From NCBI RefSeq assembly GCF_001434145.1, contig NZ_AZED01000014.1, positions 124,001 to 188,000 of the forward strand: a DNA stretch of 64,000 nucleotides, in the 5' to 3' direction. Source of the stretch: Lentilactobacillus otakiensis DSM 19908 = JCM 15040. GTDB taxonomy: Bacteria; Bacillota; Bacilli; Lactobacillales; Lactobacillaceae. Position 1 is the first letter of the stretch. Each line of letters opens with the position of its first letter. Below the pieces are notes generated by a model that did no database searches, had not been told where the DNA came from, and saw only the letters and a list, made by a program, of their open reading frames with translations. The position numbers were made by a program, and so were the translations under genes. Below, one piece after another: positions 54,823 through 63,421 of the stretch.

Positions 54823-55575
54823 ATGCAAGTAAACTTACATGGTGACGAACGAATTGATCAATTATATAGCAAAGGGATCCAAATTATTCAAAGTAAGGAA
54901 GTTTTTTCCTTTTCTTTGGATGCTGTATTGTTGGCAGATTTTGTTCAAACATCAGGCCATAAAACTAAAAAAATTGTTGATATGTGTGCCGGCAACGGGG
55001 CAGTTGGCTTGTTTTTAAGTGAGAAAACGAGTGCCCACATTACCATGATTGAAATTCAAGCAAGATTGGCGGACATGGCCCGAAGAAGTATTGAGCTTAA
55101 TGGACTAGCCTCCCAGATAACAGTTGTGAATGATGATTTGAAGAATGCCGCCCACTATGTGAAAAAAGATTCAGTCGACATTGTAGCCTGCAATCCGCCT
55201 TATTTTGTGAATTATGAGACCAGTGAAAAGAATCCTAACCAATATTTGGCGATTGCCAGGCATGAAATCACAACCAATTTGAATGAAATTGTTGAATCTG
55301 CTGCCGGCTTATTGAAAATGAATGCCAAACTTTTCATGGTCTATCGGCCGGATCGGTTGACTGATTTGATAGTCGCCCTGCGAACGCATCGACTGGAACC
55401 CAAACGCCTAAAACTCGTGAGGCCACGGATTGGTGAAAATGCCAACATGGTCCTGGTTGAGGCTATCAAAGACGGTAAACCGAATGGATTAAAGGCTGAA
55501 CGAGACATTATCACGTATGATGGCGATGAATATACAGATGAAGTAAAGAAGATGCTTTATGGAACAGACAAATAA
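54823..55575 (+). CDS. tRNA1(Val) adenine-37 N6-methyltransferase-like protein
   Basis: A 250-residue class I methyltransferase of the YabB/TrmN6 family. Motif I is IVDMCAGNGAVGLFLS (about 51-66); the catalytic NPPY is in VACNPPYFVNYE (about 122-133). It starts MQVNLHGDERIDQLYSKG, and the QSKEVFSFSLDAVLLADF segment is family-typical. ATG 54823 follows GAAGGAAC at 8 bases. Overlaps the GIY-YIG gene by 17 bases, the same pairing as yabB-yazA in Bacillus. Confidence 0.92.
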   Translation: MQVNLHGDERIDQLYSKGIQIIQSKEVFSFSLDAVLLADFVQTSGHKTKKIVDMCAGNGAVGLFLSEKTSAHITMIEIQARLADMARRSIELNGLASQITVVNDDLKNAAHYVKKDSVDIVACNPPYFVNYETSEKNPNQYLAIARHEITTNLNEIVESAAGLLKMNAKLFMVYRPDRLTDLIVALRTHRLEPKRLKLVRPRIGENANMVLVEAIKDGKPNGLKAERDIITYDGDEYTDEVKKMLYGTDK

Positions 55576-55831
55576 ATACTACATGTATGTCTTATTGTGC
55601 GATGACGATACACTTTACACCGGTTTTTCCACGGATGTTGAAAGAAGATTTCAACAACATGTGAAAGGGTTGGGTGCCAAATACACCCGATCACATCGGC
55701 CAATTAAAATTTTATTTAAAAAACAATTTGATACCAAACACGATGCATTGAGTGCTGAGTATGCATTTAAGCAGCTCACCCGCACGCAAAAAATTCAACA
55801 TTTAGCTCAAGCGGGTATCAAAATGGAGTGA
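55559..55831 (+). CDS. GIY-YIG domain protein (YazA-like)
   Basis: A 90-residue protein of the UPF0213/YazA family: the GIY-YIG motif appears as YMYVLLCDDDTLYTGFSTD (residues 8-26), followed by the conserved Arg in VERRFQQH. The usual Glu is in SAEYAFKQL. Catalytic residues of the nuclease fold are present but in this family no substrate is established. ATG 55559 lies inside the upstream gene. Confidence 0.9.
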   Translation: MEQTNKYYMYVLLCDDDTLYTGFSTDVERRFQQHVKGLGAKYTRSHRPIKILFKKQFDTKHDALSAEYAFKQLTRTQKIQHLAQAGIKME

Positions 55832-55877
55832 ATTGTTGAACAAACTATGAAAAGTAGTGAAAATTATTATCAAAAAG

Positions 55878-55886
55878 TGTTATAAT
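55878..55886 (+). promoter_or_regulatory. Extended -10 promoter of ldhD
   Basis: TGTTATAAT (55878-55886) is a perfect extended -10 (TGnTATAAT), 28 bases before the GTG start. The -35 region is weak. Confidence 0.7.
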
Positions 55887-55914
55887 TTAGGTATTCTGTT
55901 AGGAGGTAATATTC

Positions 55915-56913
55915 GTGAAAATTATTGCATATGGCATTCGTGACGATGAGAAACCTTATTTAGACAAGTGGAGTGAAGAAAACCCCGACGTTGAAGTTGC
56001 TTCAACCGGTGAATTGCTTGACGACTCAACTGTTGACCAAGCAAAGGGCGCTGATGGTGTGGTTACATACCAACAAAAGCCTTACACTGCATCTGTTTTA
56101 GATAAATTAGGCAGCTTTGGGATTAAGTTCCTTTCACTTCGTAATGTGGGTGTTGATAACATTGACGCCGCAGCTGCAAAGCGTAACGGAATTCAAGTTA
56201 CCAACGTTCCTGCATATTCTCCAGAAGCAATTGCCGAATTCACTGTAACTCAGTTAATGAGATTACTCCGTCGGACCAACACATTCGACCGTAAGCAAGC
56301 CAATGGTGACCTTCGTTGGGCACCAGACATTGCTGACGAATTGAACCAAATGACTGTCGGTGTCTTTGCAACTGGCCGAATTGGCCGTGCTGCAATGCGC
56401 ATTTACAAGGGCTTTGGTGCCAAAGTTATTGCTTATGATATTTATCATAATCCAGAACTTGAAAAGGAAGGCGTTTATGTTGATACACCTGAAGAACTTT
56501 ATGCTCAATCAGATGTCATTTCATTACACGCTCCCGCAACCAAAGAAAACGAACATATGATTAATGACAAGACAATCGCCCAAATGAAAGACGGTGTCTT
56601 CATCCTTAACCCAGCTCGTGGTGCCTTGATTGACACTGATGCTTTGATTCGTGGCCTTGATTCAGGTAAGATCGGTGGAGCTGCTCTTGATACTTACGAA
56701 AACGAAGTTGGTATTTTCAACACTGACTTTGGCAGCTTTGACAAGATCCCTGATGAAAGACTTAAGAACTTAATGAAACGTGAAAATATTTTGGTAAGTC
56801 CTCATATTGCCTTCTACACAAAACGTGCTGCTCGTAACATGGTATACTTTGCTATGGACGCAAACAAATCATTAATTAATACTGGTAAATCAGACAAATT
56901 AGTTGAACTTTAA
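55915..56913 (+). CDS. ldhD: D-lactate dehydrogenase
   Basis: A 332-residue NAD-dependent D-2-hydroxyacid dehydrogenase reducing pyruvate to D-lactate. The NAD motif is TVGVFATGRIGRAAM (about 146-160) with the Asp of IAYDIYHN at the second strand; the catalytic Arg is in NPARGALID (about 234), the Glu in DTYENEVG (about 263) and the His in SPHIAFYT (about 296). GTG 55915 follows TAGGAGGTAAT. Its extended -10 and strong ribosome site suggest high expression. Confidence 0.97.
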   Translation: MKIIAYGIRDDEKPYLDKWSEENPDVEVASTGELLDDSTVDQAKGADGVVTYQQKPYTASVLDKLGSFGIKFLSLRNVGVDNIDAAAAKRNGIQVTNVPAYSPEAIAEFTVTQLMRLLRRTNTFDRKQANGDLRWAPDIADELNQMTVGVFATGRIGRAAMRIYKGFGAKVIAYDIYHNPELEKEGVYVDTPEELYAQSDVISLHAPATKENEHMINDKTIAQMKDGVFILNPARGALIDTDALIRGLDSGKIGGAALDTYENEVGIFNTDFGSFDKIPDERLKNLMKRENILVSPHIAFYTKRAARNMVYFAMDANKSLINTGKSDKLVEL

Positions 56914-56932
56914 AACTAAATAATCTGGATAC

Positions 56933-56980
56933 AAAAATAGGTTTCAATCAGACATCATTGTCTGATTGAAACCTATTTTT
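56933..56980. terminator. Long perfect bidirectional terminator between ldhD and yjjG
   Basis: A 22-bp perfect stem with a 4-base TCAT loop, A-rich before and T-rich after. It starts 19 bases after the ldhD stop and serves both convergent genes. Confidence 0.92.
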
Positions 56981-56983
56981 TGA

Positions 56984-57712
56984 TTAATCGACTTGAGCTG
57001 CCAAGTCCATAAGTAAATCCTTTAATTCTTCAGGTGTTTGGACGGTTTGATCCGGGATAATTTGTGGATCTGCAATCGGGCTTTGATGGCTATTGTACCA
57101 AACGGTTTCCCAACCAGCTTTTTTTGCGGGGACAATGTCTTCATAATAAGAACTGCCAATATACATCATTTCGTTACCGCGCAAATTGAATTTGCGATTC
57201 ATTAATGTAAATATGAGGGGATCCGGCTTCTTCGCCTTGGCGTCCTCTGAAGTAATGATTTGCTCGCGATTGAACCAATGATGAAGCTTTAACTTCATGA
57301 TCTTGGCCAGCTGAACATCGTTGGAGCCGTTTGTGATGATTCCTAGTTTGAATTTAGTGGTTAATGTGTTAAAAACGGTGGTCAGTCCATCAAATAGGTG
57401 AATTGAATTGCTTGCAGTCTCAAAAGCGGCTGCGAACGCATTGGCCGTTTCTTGGGTTAAGCCGGGTAAGTCAAATTTCTTAAATGTATGGTGTAGTGAA
57501 TGGAAATTAATTTCCTCATCAGATAACTTCAGATCGGAGTCCGAGTTTGATTCTGCAATCGCTAATTGCTCCTGTTGGGTGAAGTTAGAGAAGATGTCAT
57601 TCATTTGTTTTTCTGGTATATTTAAATTGAATGTTTCTTCGAAAGCTTGAACAAATGACGGCTTTGTATCATACAAAGTATCGTCAACATCGAAAACGAT
57701 GGCTTTAATCAT
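56984..57712 (-). CDS. HAD-IA phosphatase (YjjG family)
   Basis: A 242-residue HAD-superfamily subclass IA enzyme of the YjjG/YfnB noncanonical pyrimidine nucleotidase family. Motif I AIVFDVDDTLYDTKPSF (about 4-20) with the nucleophile Asp; motif II LGIITNGSNDVQ; motif III Lys in EDAKAKKPDPLIF; motif IV MYIGSSYYEDIVPAKKAG. A cap domain lies between I and II. Substrate not determined. ATG 57712 follows GAGGAGGAAT on the minus strand. Confidence 0.88.
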   Translation of the reverse strand: MIKAIVFDVDDTLYDTKPSFVQAFEETFNLNIPEKQMNDIFSNFTQQEQLAIAESNSDSDLKLSDEEINFHSLHHTFKKFDLPGLTQETANAFAAAFETASNSIHLFDGLTTVFNTLTTKFKLGIITNGSNDVQLAKIMKLKLHHWFNREQIITSEDAKAKKPDPLIFTLMNRKFNLRGNEMMYIGSSYYEDIVPAKKAGWETVWYNSHQSPIADPQIIPDQTVQTPEELKDLLMDLAAQVD

Positions 57713-57806
57713 GTATATTCCTCCTCGCCACGAAATATCATTCTAACATGATTCATCGAAATTTAACAATTTTGACAAGAATTTAATGTGAAACAGGTAT
57801 TTGTGC

Positions 57807-57835
57807 TTGCGCTTCCGCTGCTTTTCTTATATACT
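57807..57835 (+). promoter_or_regulatory. Promoter of rpsB-tsf
   Basis: TTGCGC (57807-57812), 17 bases and TATACT (57830-57835). Transcription would start near 57842, giving a leader of about 105 nt. Confidence 0.6.
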
Positions 57836-57839
57836 TTTA

Positions 57840-57947
57840 AAGGTGTTTTAAATACACACCTAACGTAATGCAATGGGAGTTGCCAGGGATGGTTCTCAAA
57901 GCAGATGATCGTTGGGGAGGATAAAAAAACAATATGGAGGCTACATC
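57840..57947 (+). promoter_or_regulatory. Structured 5' leader of rpsB
   Basis: The leader opens with an AGGTGT/ACACCT hairpin (within 57840-57861), then a G-rich stretch and two ribosome sites, GGGGAGG (57914-57920) and TGGAGG (57935-57940). It is a candidate site for S2 autoregulation, as reported for rpsB leaders in other bacteria, but no named family can be confirmed from sequence alone. Confidence 0.45.
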
Positions 57948-58748
57948 ATGGCTGTTATTTCTATGAAACAATTACTGGAAGCCGGAGTACATTTCGGTCA
58001 CCAAACTCGTCGTTGGAACCCAAAGATGAAAGAATATATCTTTACTGAACGTAATGGTATTTACATCATTGACTTACAGAAGACTGTTAAGTTAATCGAT
58101 GTTGCTTACAACTTCATGAAGGACGAAGCTGCTAAGGGCGCCGTTGTTCTGTTCGTTGGTACTAAGAAGCAGGCTCAGGATTCAATTGCTGAAGAAGCAA
58201 CTCGTGCCGGTCAATACTACGTCAATAACCGTTGGCTTGGTGGTACTTTGACCAACTGGGAAACTATTCAATCACGTGTTAAGCGTTTGAAGGATCTTAA
58301 GAAGATGTCAACTGATGGTACTTTCGACATCCTTCCTAAGAAGGAAGTTTCACTTTTGATCAAGCAGGAACAGAAATTGGAAAGATTCTTGGGTGGTATC
58401 GAAGACATGCCTAAGATCCCTGATGTTATGTTTATCGTTGATCCTCGTAAAGAGCAAATTGCTGTTCACGAAGCAATGAAGTTAAACATTCCAATCGTTG
58501 CCATGGTTGATACCAACACTGATCCAGATCAAATCGATGTTGTTATTCCATCAAACGATGATGCTATTCGTGCCGTTCGTTTAATCACTTCAAAGATGGC
58601 TGACGCTATTATCGAAGGCCGTCAAGGTGAAGATGACGTCAACGAAAAGACTTTTGAAGGCAAAGATGGCGACAAGAAGGACAAAAAAGAAGATTCAATT
58701 GAAGACATTGCAGACGCCGTAGAAGGCAGCAACGATTCTAAAAAATAA
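57948..58748 (+). CDS. rpsB: 30S ribosomal protein S2
   Basis: A 266-residue small-subunit protein. It has the S2 signature [20 protein letters not shown] near the N-terminus, [22 protein letters not shown] and VDTNTDPD. The last ~35 residues are an acidic and Lys-rich extension (to about 266). ATG 57948 follows TGGAGG at 7 bases; frames from 57912 add no family residues. First gene of the rpsB-tsf operon. Confidence 0.99.
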   Translation: MAVISMKQLLEAGVHFGHQTRRWNPKMKEYIFTERNGIYIIDLQKTVKLIDVAYNFMKDEAAKGAVVLFVGTKKQAQDSIAEEATRAGQYYVNNRWLGGTLTNWETIQSRVKRLKDLKKMSTDGTFDILPKKEVSLLIKQEQKLERFLGGIEDMPKIPDVMFIVDPRKEQIAVHEAMKLNIPIVAMVDTNTDPDQIDVVIPSNDDAIRAVRLITSKMADAIIEGRQGEDDVNEKTFEGKDGDKKDKKEDSIEDIADAVEGSNDSKK

Positions 58749-58763
58749 ATATTAGCACTTAGG

Positions 58764-58813
58764 CTGACTCTATCGCTTTGGACCAATTTGGCCTTGGTGT
58801 GGAGTCAGTTTTT
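58764..58813 (+). terminator. Hairpin between rpsB and tsf (partial terminator)
   Basis: CTGACTC (58764-58770) pairs with GAGTCAG (58802-58808), followed by five T. It probably reduces tsf transcription relative to rpsB. Confidence 0.7.
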
Positions 58814-58840
58814 ATTCACAATTAAAGGGAGGCCACTAAG

Positions 58841-59716
58841 ATGGCAAAAATTTCAGCATCTCAAGTAATGGATTTACGTAAAAAGACTGGTGTTGGTATG
58901 ATGGACGCTAAGAAGGCGTTGGTTGCTACTGACGGTGATTTTGACAAGGCAATTGAAGTATTACGTGAAAAAGGTGTTGCCAAAGCTGAAAAGAAGAGCG
59001 GCCGGGTTGCTGCCAATGGTTTGACAACGATTGCAACTAACGGTAATACTGCAGCGATTGTTGAAATCAACTCAGAAACTGATTTTGTTGCATCAAGTGA
59101 TCCATTTAAGGAACTTGTTAAACGTGTCAGCGATGCAATTGTCGCCAACAAACCAGCCGACGTCGATGCTGCTATGGCATTAAAGACGGACAAAGGAACT
59201 GTTAAGGATGATTTGATTGAAACGACTCAAGTTACTGGTGAAAAAGTTACTTTGCGTCGTTTTGAAATTCTTGAAAAGAACGATGACGAAGCATTCGGTT
59301 CATACTTGCATAATGGTGGCTTGATTGGTGCCTTGGTTCAATTAAAGGGCGCTGACGAAGAAACTGCCAAGGATGTTGCAATGCACGTTGCTGCAACCAA
59401 TCCTGAGTATTTGAATAAGGCAGAGGTTCCTGCTGACCGTTTAGCTCACGAAAAAGAAGTTTTGACTCAAGAAGCTTTGAACGAAGGCAAGCCTGAGAAG
59501 ATTGTCGAAAAGATGGTTGAAGGTCGTCTGCACAAGTTCTTGGCAGAAATTTGCCTTGAAGACCAAGACTTTGTTAAAGATCCAGACGTGACAGTTTCCA
59601 AGTATGTTGCCTCAAAGGGTGGCTCAATCGTCAAATTCGTCCGTTACGAAGTTGGTGAAGGAATCGAAAAGAAGACTCAGAGCTTTGAGGATGAAGTTAG
59701 AGATCAATTGAAGTAG
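58841..59716 (+). CDS. tsf: Elongation factor Ts
   Basis: A 291-residue guanine-nucleotide exchange factor for EF-Tu. The UBA-like N-domain has [20 protein letters not shown] (about 4-23), and the core has [16 protein letters not shown] (about 77-92). ATG 58841 follows AGGGAGGCC. The rpsB-tsf-pyrH-frr order is preserved; a terminator separates tsf from pyrH. Confidence 0.99.
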   Translation: MAKISASQVMDLRKKTGVGMMDAKKALVATDGDFDKAIEVLREKGVAKAEKKSGRVAANGLTTIATNGNTAAIVEINSETDFVASSDPFKELVKRVSDAIVANKPADVDAAMALKTDKGTVKDDLIETTQVTGEKVTLRRFEILEKNDDEAFGSYLHNGGLIGALVQLKGADEETAKDVAMHVAATNPEYLNKAEVPADRLAHEKEVLTQEALNEGKPEKIVEKMVEGRLHKFLAEICLEDQDFVKDPDVTVSKYVASKGGSIVKFVRYEVGEGIEKKTQSFEDEVRDQLK

Positions 59717-59749
59717 GCATCTTCACGATTACATTGGTTATTAATATCA

Positions 59750-59788
59750 GGGGTTAGGACAAACGCAAACTTTGTCCTGACCCTTTTT
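59750..59788 (+). terminator. Terminator after tsf
   Basis: GGGTTAGGACAAA (59751-59763) pairs with TTTGTCCTGACCC (59771-59783), one wobble, then five T. Confidence 0.92.
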
Positions 59789-59875
59789 ATTTTGAATTAC
59801 CCCACCCCCTTTCTGACATATCTCTGTGAACCAGGTAAGAATATTTGATAAGAATTCTTGAATATCCTTGTTTTC

Positions 59876-59905
59876 TTGTTGATTGCAACGTTAATATGCT
59901 AAAAT
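59876..59905 (+). promoter_or_regulatory. Possible pyrH promoter
   Basis: TTGTTG (59876-59881), 18 bases and TAAAAT (59900-59905), 33 bases before pyrH. Tentative. Confidence 0.45.
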
Positions 59906-59938
59906 TAGTAGTAATGATTAACTATGGGAGGCACTTGG

Positions 59939-60661
59939 ATGTCTAAAGTAAAATATAATCGAATTATTTTAAAATTGAGTGGAGAAGCATTAGCCGGAGA
60001 TCGCGGCTTTGGAATCAATCCACCCGTTATTAAAAACGTCGCCCAAGAAATCAAAGATATTTTTAAATTGGGTGTACAAATTGGTATTGTTGTCGGTGGT
60101 GGCAACATGTGGCGTGGTGAAGCAGGTGCCGAAATGGGCATGGAACGCGCGCAGGCTGATTACATCGGCATGTTAGGAACTACGATGAATGGTCTCGCAC
60201 TCCAGGATAACCTTGAACATTTAGGTGTACCAACCAGAGTGCAAACCTCAATTGAAATGCGTCAAATCGCAGAACCATACATTCGTCGAAAGGCCGTTCG
60301 ACATCTTGAAAAAGGTCGCGTTGTTATCTTTGCTGCCGGAACTGGTAATCCTTACTTCTCAACGGATACCACAGCTGCATTGCGGGCTGCTGAAATTGGC
60401 GCCGATGCAATTTTGATGGCTAAAAATGGGGTTGATGGGATTTATTCATCCGATCCACGAACCCACAAAGACGCAACCAAATTTGATACACTTTCATATA
60501 TGGATATTTTGGAAAAGGGCCTTAAAGTGATGGATTCAACGGCCAGTTCACTATCTATGGATAATCATATTCCATTGGTAGTCTTCAATTTGAATAAACC
60601 AGGTAACATTCGTAAGGTCGTTACTGGTGAAAATATCGGAACAACTGTGAAGGAGAAATAA
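59939..60661 (+). CDS. pyrH: UMP kinase
   Basis: A 240-residue amino-acid-kinase-fold enzyme that makes UDP from UMP, feeding nucleotide and UDP-sugar synthesis. Motifs are [44 protein letters not shown] and [17 protein letters not shown] 59939 lies 7 bases after GGGAGGC (59926-59932); the longer frame from 59924 lies in the ribosome site. frr starts 3 bases downstream. Confidence 0.98.
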   Translation: MSKVKYNRIILKLSGEALAGDRGFGINPPVIKNVAQEIKDIFKLGVQIGIVVGGGNMWRGEAGAEMGMERAQADYIGMLGTTMNGLALQDNLEHLGVPTRVQTSIEMRQIAEPYIRRKAVRHLEKGRVVIFAAGTGNPYFSTDTTAALRAAEIGADAILMAKNGVDGIYSSDPRTHKDATKFDTLSYMDILEKGLKVMDSTASSLSMDNHIPLVVFNLNKPGNIRKVVTGENIGTTVKEK

Positions 60662-60664
60662 TTT

Positions 60665-61228
60665 ATGGCAGATGCACAATCAGTATTAAGTGAAGCTAAA
60701 GAAAAGATGAAAAATACCCGTGAAGTTTTGGAACATGACATGGGTAGCATTCGCGCCGGTCATGCCAACGCCAGTTTGCTTAGTGGCGTGATGGTTGATT
60801 ATTACGGTGCGCCAACACCTTTGAACCAAATTGCCTCAATTACGATTCCTGAAGCCCGGGTCATTTTGATTACACCTTATGATAAAAGTGCCCTCGAAGG
60901 CATTGAAAAGGGGATCTATGAAGCTGATTTGGGAATCAGTCCTGCCAATGATGGGACTGCCATTCGTTTGGCTGTTCCGGCGCTGACTGAGGACCGTCGA
61001 AAAGAAATTGCCAAACAAGTTAAAGCAACTGGTGAAAAGAGTAAGGTTGCTATCCGTAACGTCCGTCGTGAAGCAATGGATACCCTCAAACGCAGCAATA
61101 AGAGCGAGGATATCACCGATGACGAACTTCATCGTTTTGAAGATCAAGTTCAAAAATTAACTGATGAATCTATTAAAGGTGTCGATGGAATTGTATCCGA
61201 CAAAGAACAAGAAGTAATGAACGGTTAG
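60665..61228 (+). CDS. frr: Ribosome recycling factor
   Basis: A 187-residue factor that, with EF-G, splits the post-termination ribosome. Family motifs are IRAGHANASLLSGVMVDYYG and the next AS(I/T)IPEARV region, then RRKEIAKQVK, IRNVRREAMD and DDELHRFEDQVQKLTD near the end. ATG follows AAGGAGAAATAATT. Coupled to pyrH. Confidence 0.99.
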   Translation: MADAQSVLSEAKEKMKNTREVLEHDMGSIRAGHANASLLSGVMVDYYGAPTPLNQIASITIPEARVILITPYDKSALEGIEKGIYEADLGISPANDGTAIRLAVPALTEDRRKEIAKQVKATGEKSKVAIRNVRREAMDTLKRSNKSEDITDDELHRFEDQVQKLTDESIKGVDGIVSDKEQEVMNG

Positions 61229-61244
61229 AAAGAGGGACAATATC

Positions 61245-61697
61245 ATGGCAGACAATAATAACAATAATAATTCAGATAACGATGAAATTGCAGTGGTACC
61301 AGGTACTGACGAATTTGGCAAGATGCTCTTTAAGTTAAACACCCCGGTTACTGATGACAATTTAGGCGTTCTTGATTATAATGGCGGACATTTGCAACCT
61401 GTTCAAGACGGTTTGTATGCAATGCCTGCTTATGTCACTGATGGTTTTAACTTATTCTTTATCGTTTCTCAATTAGTTGAGAACGATTGGGTAATTGCAT
61501 TTTCGACTGCTACAATTGAAAATGACAATGAGATCACTGACTTATCTGAACCATATACAACTGGCAAGGGTTTAAACTTGTTGGGTCAAAAGAGCCCGGA
61601 AGATGCCAATAAACTGTTGAAATATTTCAACACTTTGGCAGAAGCCAACCGTGGCGAATGGCGAATGGTTGAGCGTCCCGATGGCGAGTCTGATTAA
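61245..61697 (+). CDS. Acidic protein of unknown function between frr and uppS
   Basis: I do not recognise this 150-residue protein. The first ~10 residues are an Asn run (MADNNNNNNSDND); the rest is a soluble alpha/beta-like chain with no membrane helix, no Cys and a net negative charge. Recognisable stretches are FGKMLFKLNTPVTDDNLGVL, LYAMPAYVTDGFNLFFIVSQ and NLLGQKSPEDANKLLKYFN. The ATG follows AGAGGGACAATATC, 16 bases after frr, so it is co-transcribed with pyrH-frr. A weak hairpin follows. Neighbours give no function. Confidence 0.85.
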   Translation: MADNNNNNNSDNDEIAVVPGTDEFGKMLFKLNTPVTDDNLGVLDYNGGHLQPVQDGLYAMPAYVTDGFNLFFIVSQLVENDWVIAFSTATIENDNEITDLSEPYTTGKGLNLLGQKSPEDANKLLKYFNTLAEANRGEWRMVERPDGESD

Positions 61698-61713
61698 AAT
61701 TTAATCGCATTTT

Positions 61714-61749
61714 ATGGCTGGGAAAAAACTTATGTTTTGTTCCAGCCAT
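61714..61749 (+). terminator. Imperfect hairpin after the unknown gene
   Basis: ATGGCTGG (61714-61721) pairs with CCAGCCAT (61742-61749), with an inner AAAAAC/GTTTT part. The T tract is short, so termination is likely partial. Confidence 0.5.
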
Positions 61750-61840
61750 TTGGTGTTTAACGATATTTTGGCAGGGTAACGATTTTTGTCGCTGCTTAGG
61801 TTTAAATGATCTGTCAAAATTCATTTTTAAGGAGCGTGCA

Positions 61841-62599
61841 ATGTTTAAGAACACACAAGACAATCAACAGTTGAACGTTGATAATATTCCAGCTCACGTT
61901 GCTATCATTATGGATGGCAATGGCCGCTGGGCACAAAAGCGGCATTTACCAAGAATTGCCGGTCATAAGCGTGGTATGGAAACTGTCAAAACAATTACCA
62001 AAGTTGCAAGTGATATCGGAGTGAAGGTTTTGACGTTATACGCATTTTCAACGGAGAATTGGAAACGACCCCATGATGAAGTGAGTTATTTGATGGGATT
62101 ACCAGTCAAGTTCTTTAATGACTTTGTACCTGATTTGATCAAAAATAACGTTCAGGTTCGGGTGATGGGATTAATTGATCAATTGCCCGCTCAGACCCAA
62201 AAAGCCGTCAATGATGCTGTAAAAGACACTGCTGATTGTACTGGAATGATCTTAAACTTCGCACTTAACTATGGCAGTCGTTTAGATATGACGATGGCTG
62301 TTCAAAAAATTGGGCGTCAAGTCAAAGCTGGTATCCTTGATCCAAATAAGATTACCGATCAGACAATTGATGACAATTTGATGACGAGTTTTCTCGGTCA
62401 ATTGGCCGATCCGGATCTATTGATTCGGACAAGTGGTGAGGAACGAATATCCAATTTCTTACTCTGGCAGATTGCTTATAGTGAATTGGTTTTTACAGAT
62501 GTCTTGTGGCCTGATTTTGACAAATCAGTTTTTGAACAAATGATTTTAGAATATCAGCATCGTGACCGTCGTTTCGGCGGGATTAAAACTAGCAAATAG
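61841..62599 (+). CDS. uppS: Isoprenyl transferase (undecaprenyl diphosphate synthase)
   Basis: A 252-residue cis-prenyltransferase that builds the C55 lipid carrier for wall synthesis. Conserved region I is HVAIIMDGNGRWAQKR (about 18-33), then GHKRGMETVK, LTLYAFSTENWKRP, and the C-terminal DLLIRTSGEERISNFLLWQ (about 200-218). ATG follows TAAGGAGCGTGCA. With cdsA 12 bases downstream it begins the lipid operon uppS-cdsA-rseP. Confidence 0.98.
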   Translation: MFKNTQDNQQLNVDNIPAHVAIIMDGNGRWAQKRHLPRIAGHKRGMETVKTITKVASDIGVKVLTLYAFSTENWKRPHDEVSYLMGLPVKFFNDFVPDLIKNNVQVRVMGLIDQLPAQTQKAVNDAVKDTADCTGMILNFALNYGSRLDMTMAVQKIGRQVKAGILDPNKITDQTIDDNLMTSFLGQLADPDLLIRTSGEERISNFLLWQIAYSELVFTDVLWPDFDKSVFEQMILEYQHRDRRFGGIKTSK

Positions 62600-62611
62600 G
62601 GGAGAAACATC

Positions 62612-63400
62612 TTGAGACAACGTGTAATAACAGCTGTAGTTGCTTTATTAATCTTTATTCCGATCATTGTGATGGGAGGAATCTGGGTTGACATTGCTGC
62701 TTTGGCACTTGGAATTGTAGCAATTTCAGAAATTCTGGTAATGAAGAAGAAGTTACTGATTTCACCAGAATCAGTCATTGCTTATTTGGGGGTCTGTTCA
62801 CTCATTCTGCCAAATGCTTGGACCAGTTTTTTACCAGGACATATCAGTCAGAACTTTGTGTTCTTCCTGTTTGTATTGATGCTCCTACTCCAAACGGTCT
62901 TGAGCAGAAACTTGTTCTCATTTGACGATGCTGGTGTGATTGCATTAGGTATGCTATACATCGGTATGGGGTTCCATTACTTTATCGCAGCTCGAGGATT
63001 AGGCTTGACCGTTTTGCTTTACGCTTTATTTATCGTTTGGGTAACCGATAGTGGTGCCTACATTTTTGGTAGAATGTTTGGTAAACACAAGTTGGCACCA
63101 AGAATAAGTCCTAATAAAACCTGGGAAGGATCAATTGGTGGTTCGCTTGCCGCAACCATTTTATGTACGATTTTTGTGGCGTTTTATCCAATTGCCGGCC
63201 ACTCACTCTTGCAAATGTTTATTTTCACGATTATTCTCTCTATAGCTGGTCAATTTGGTGATTTGATCGAATCAGCATTAAAACGGTATTACGGTGTTAA
63301 AGATTCAGGCAAAATTTTACCCGGTCACGGTGGGATTTTAGACCGTTTTGACAGCCTATTGTTTGTGTTGCCAATGCTCCATTTACTCGCCGTCATTTAG
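62612..63400 (+). CDS. cdsA: Phosphatidate cytidylyltransferase
   Basis: A 262-residue polytopic membrane enzyme that makes CDP-diacylglycerol, the substrate of PgsA encoded at 5096. About eight hydrophobic segments are seen. The signature is SALKRYYGVKDSGKILPGHG followed by GILDRFDS (about 229-257). TTG 62612 follows AGGGGAGAAACA. rseP follows 21 bases later. Confidence 0.97.
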   Translation: MRQRVITAVVALLIFIPIIVMGGIWVDIAALALGIVAISEILVMKKKLLISPESVIAYLGVCSLILPNAWTSFLPGHISQNFVFFLFVLMLLLQTVLSRNLFSFDDAGVIALGMLYIGMGFHYFIAARGLGLTVLLYALFIVWVTDSGAYIFGRMFGKHKLAPRISPNKTWEGSIGGSLAATILCTIFVAFYPIAGHSLLQMFIFTIILSIAGQFGDLIESALKRYYGVKDSGKILPGHGGILDRFDSLLFVLPMLHLLAVI

Positions 63401-63421
63401 TTTTTAGGAGGAAAGTGTCAC

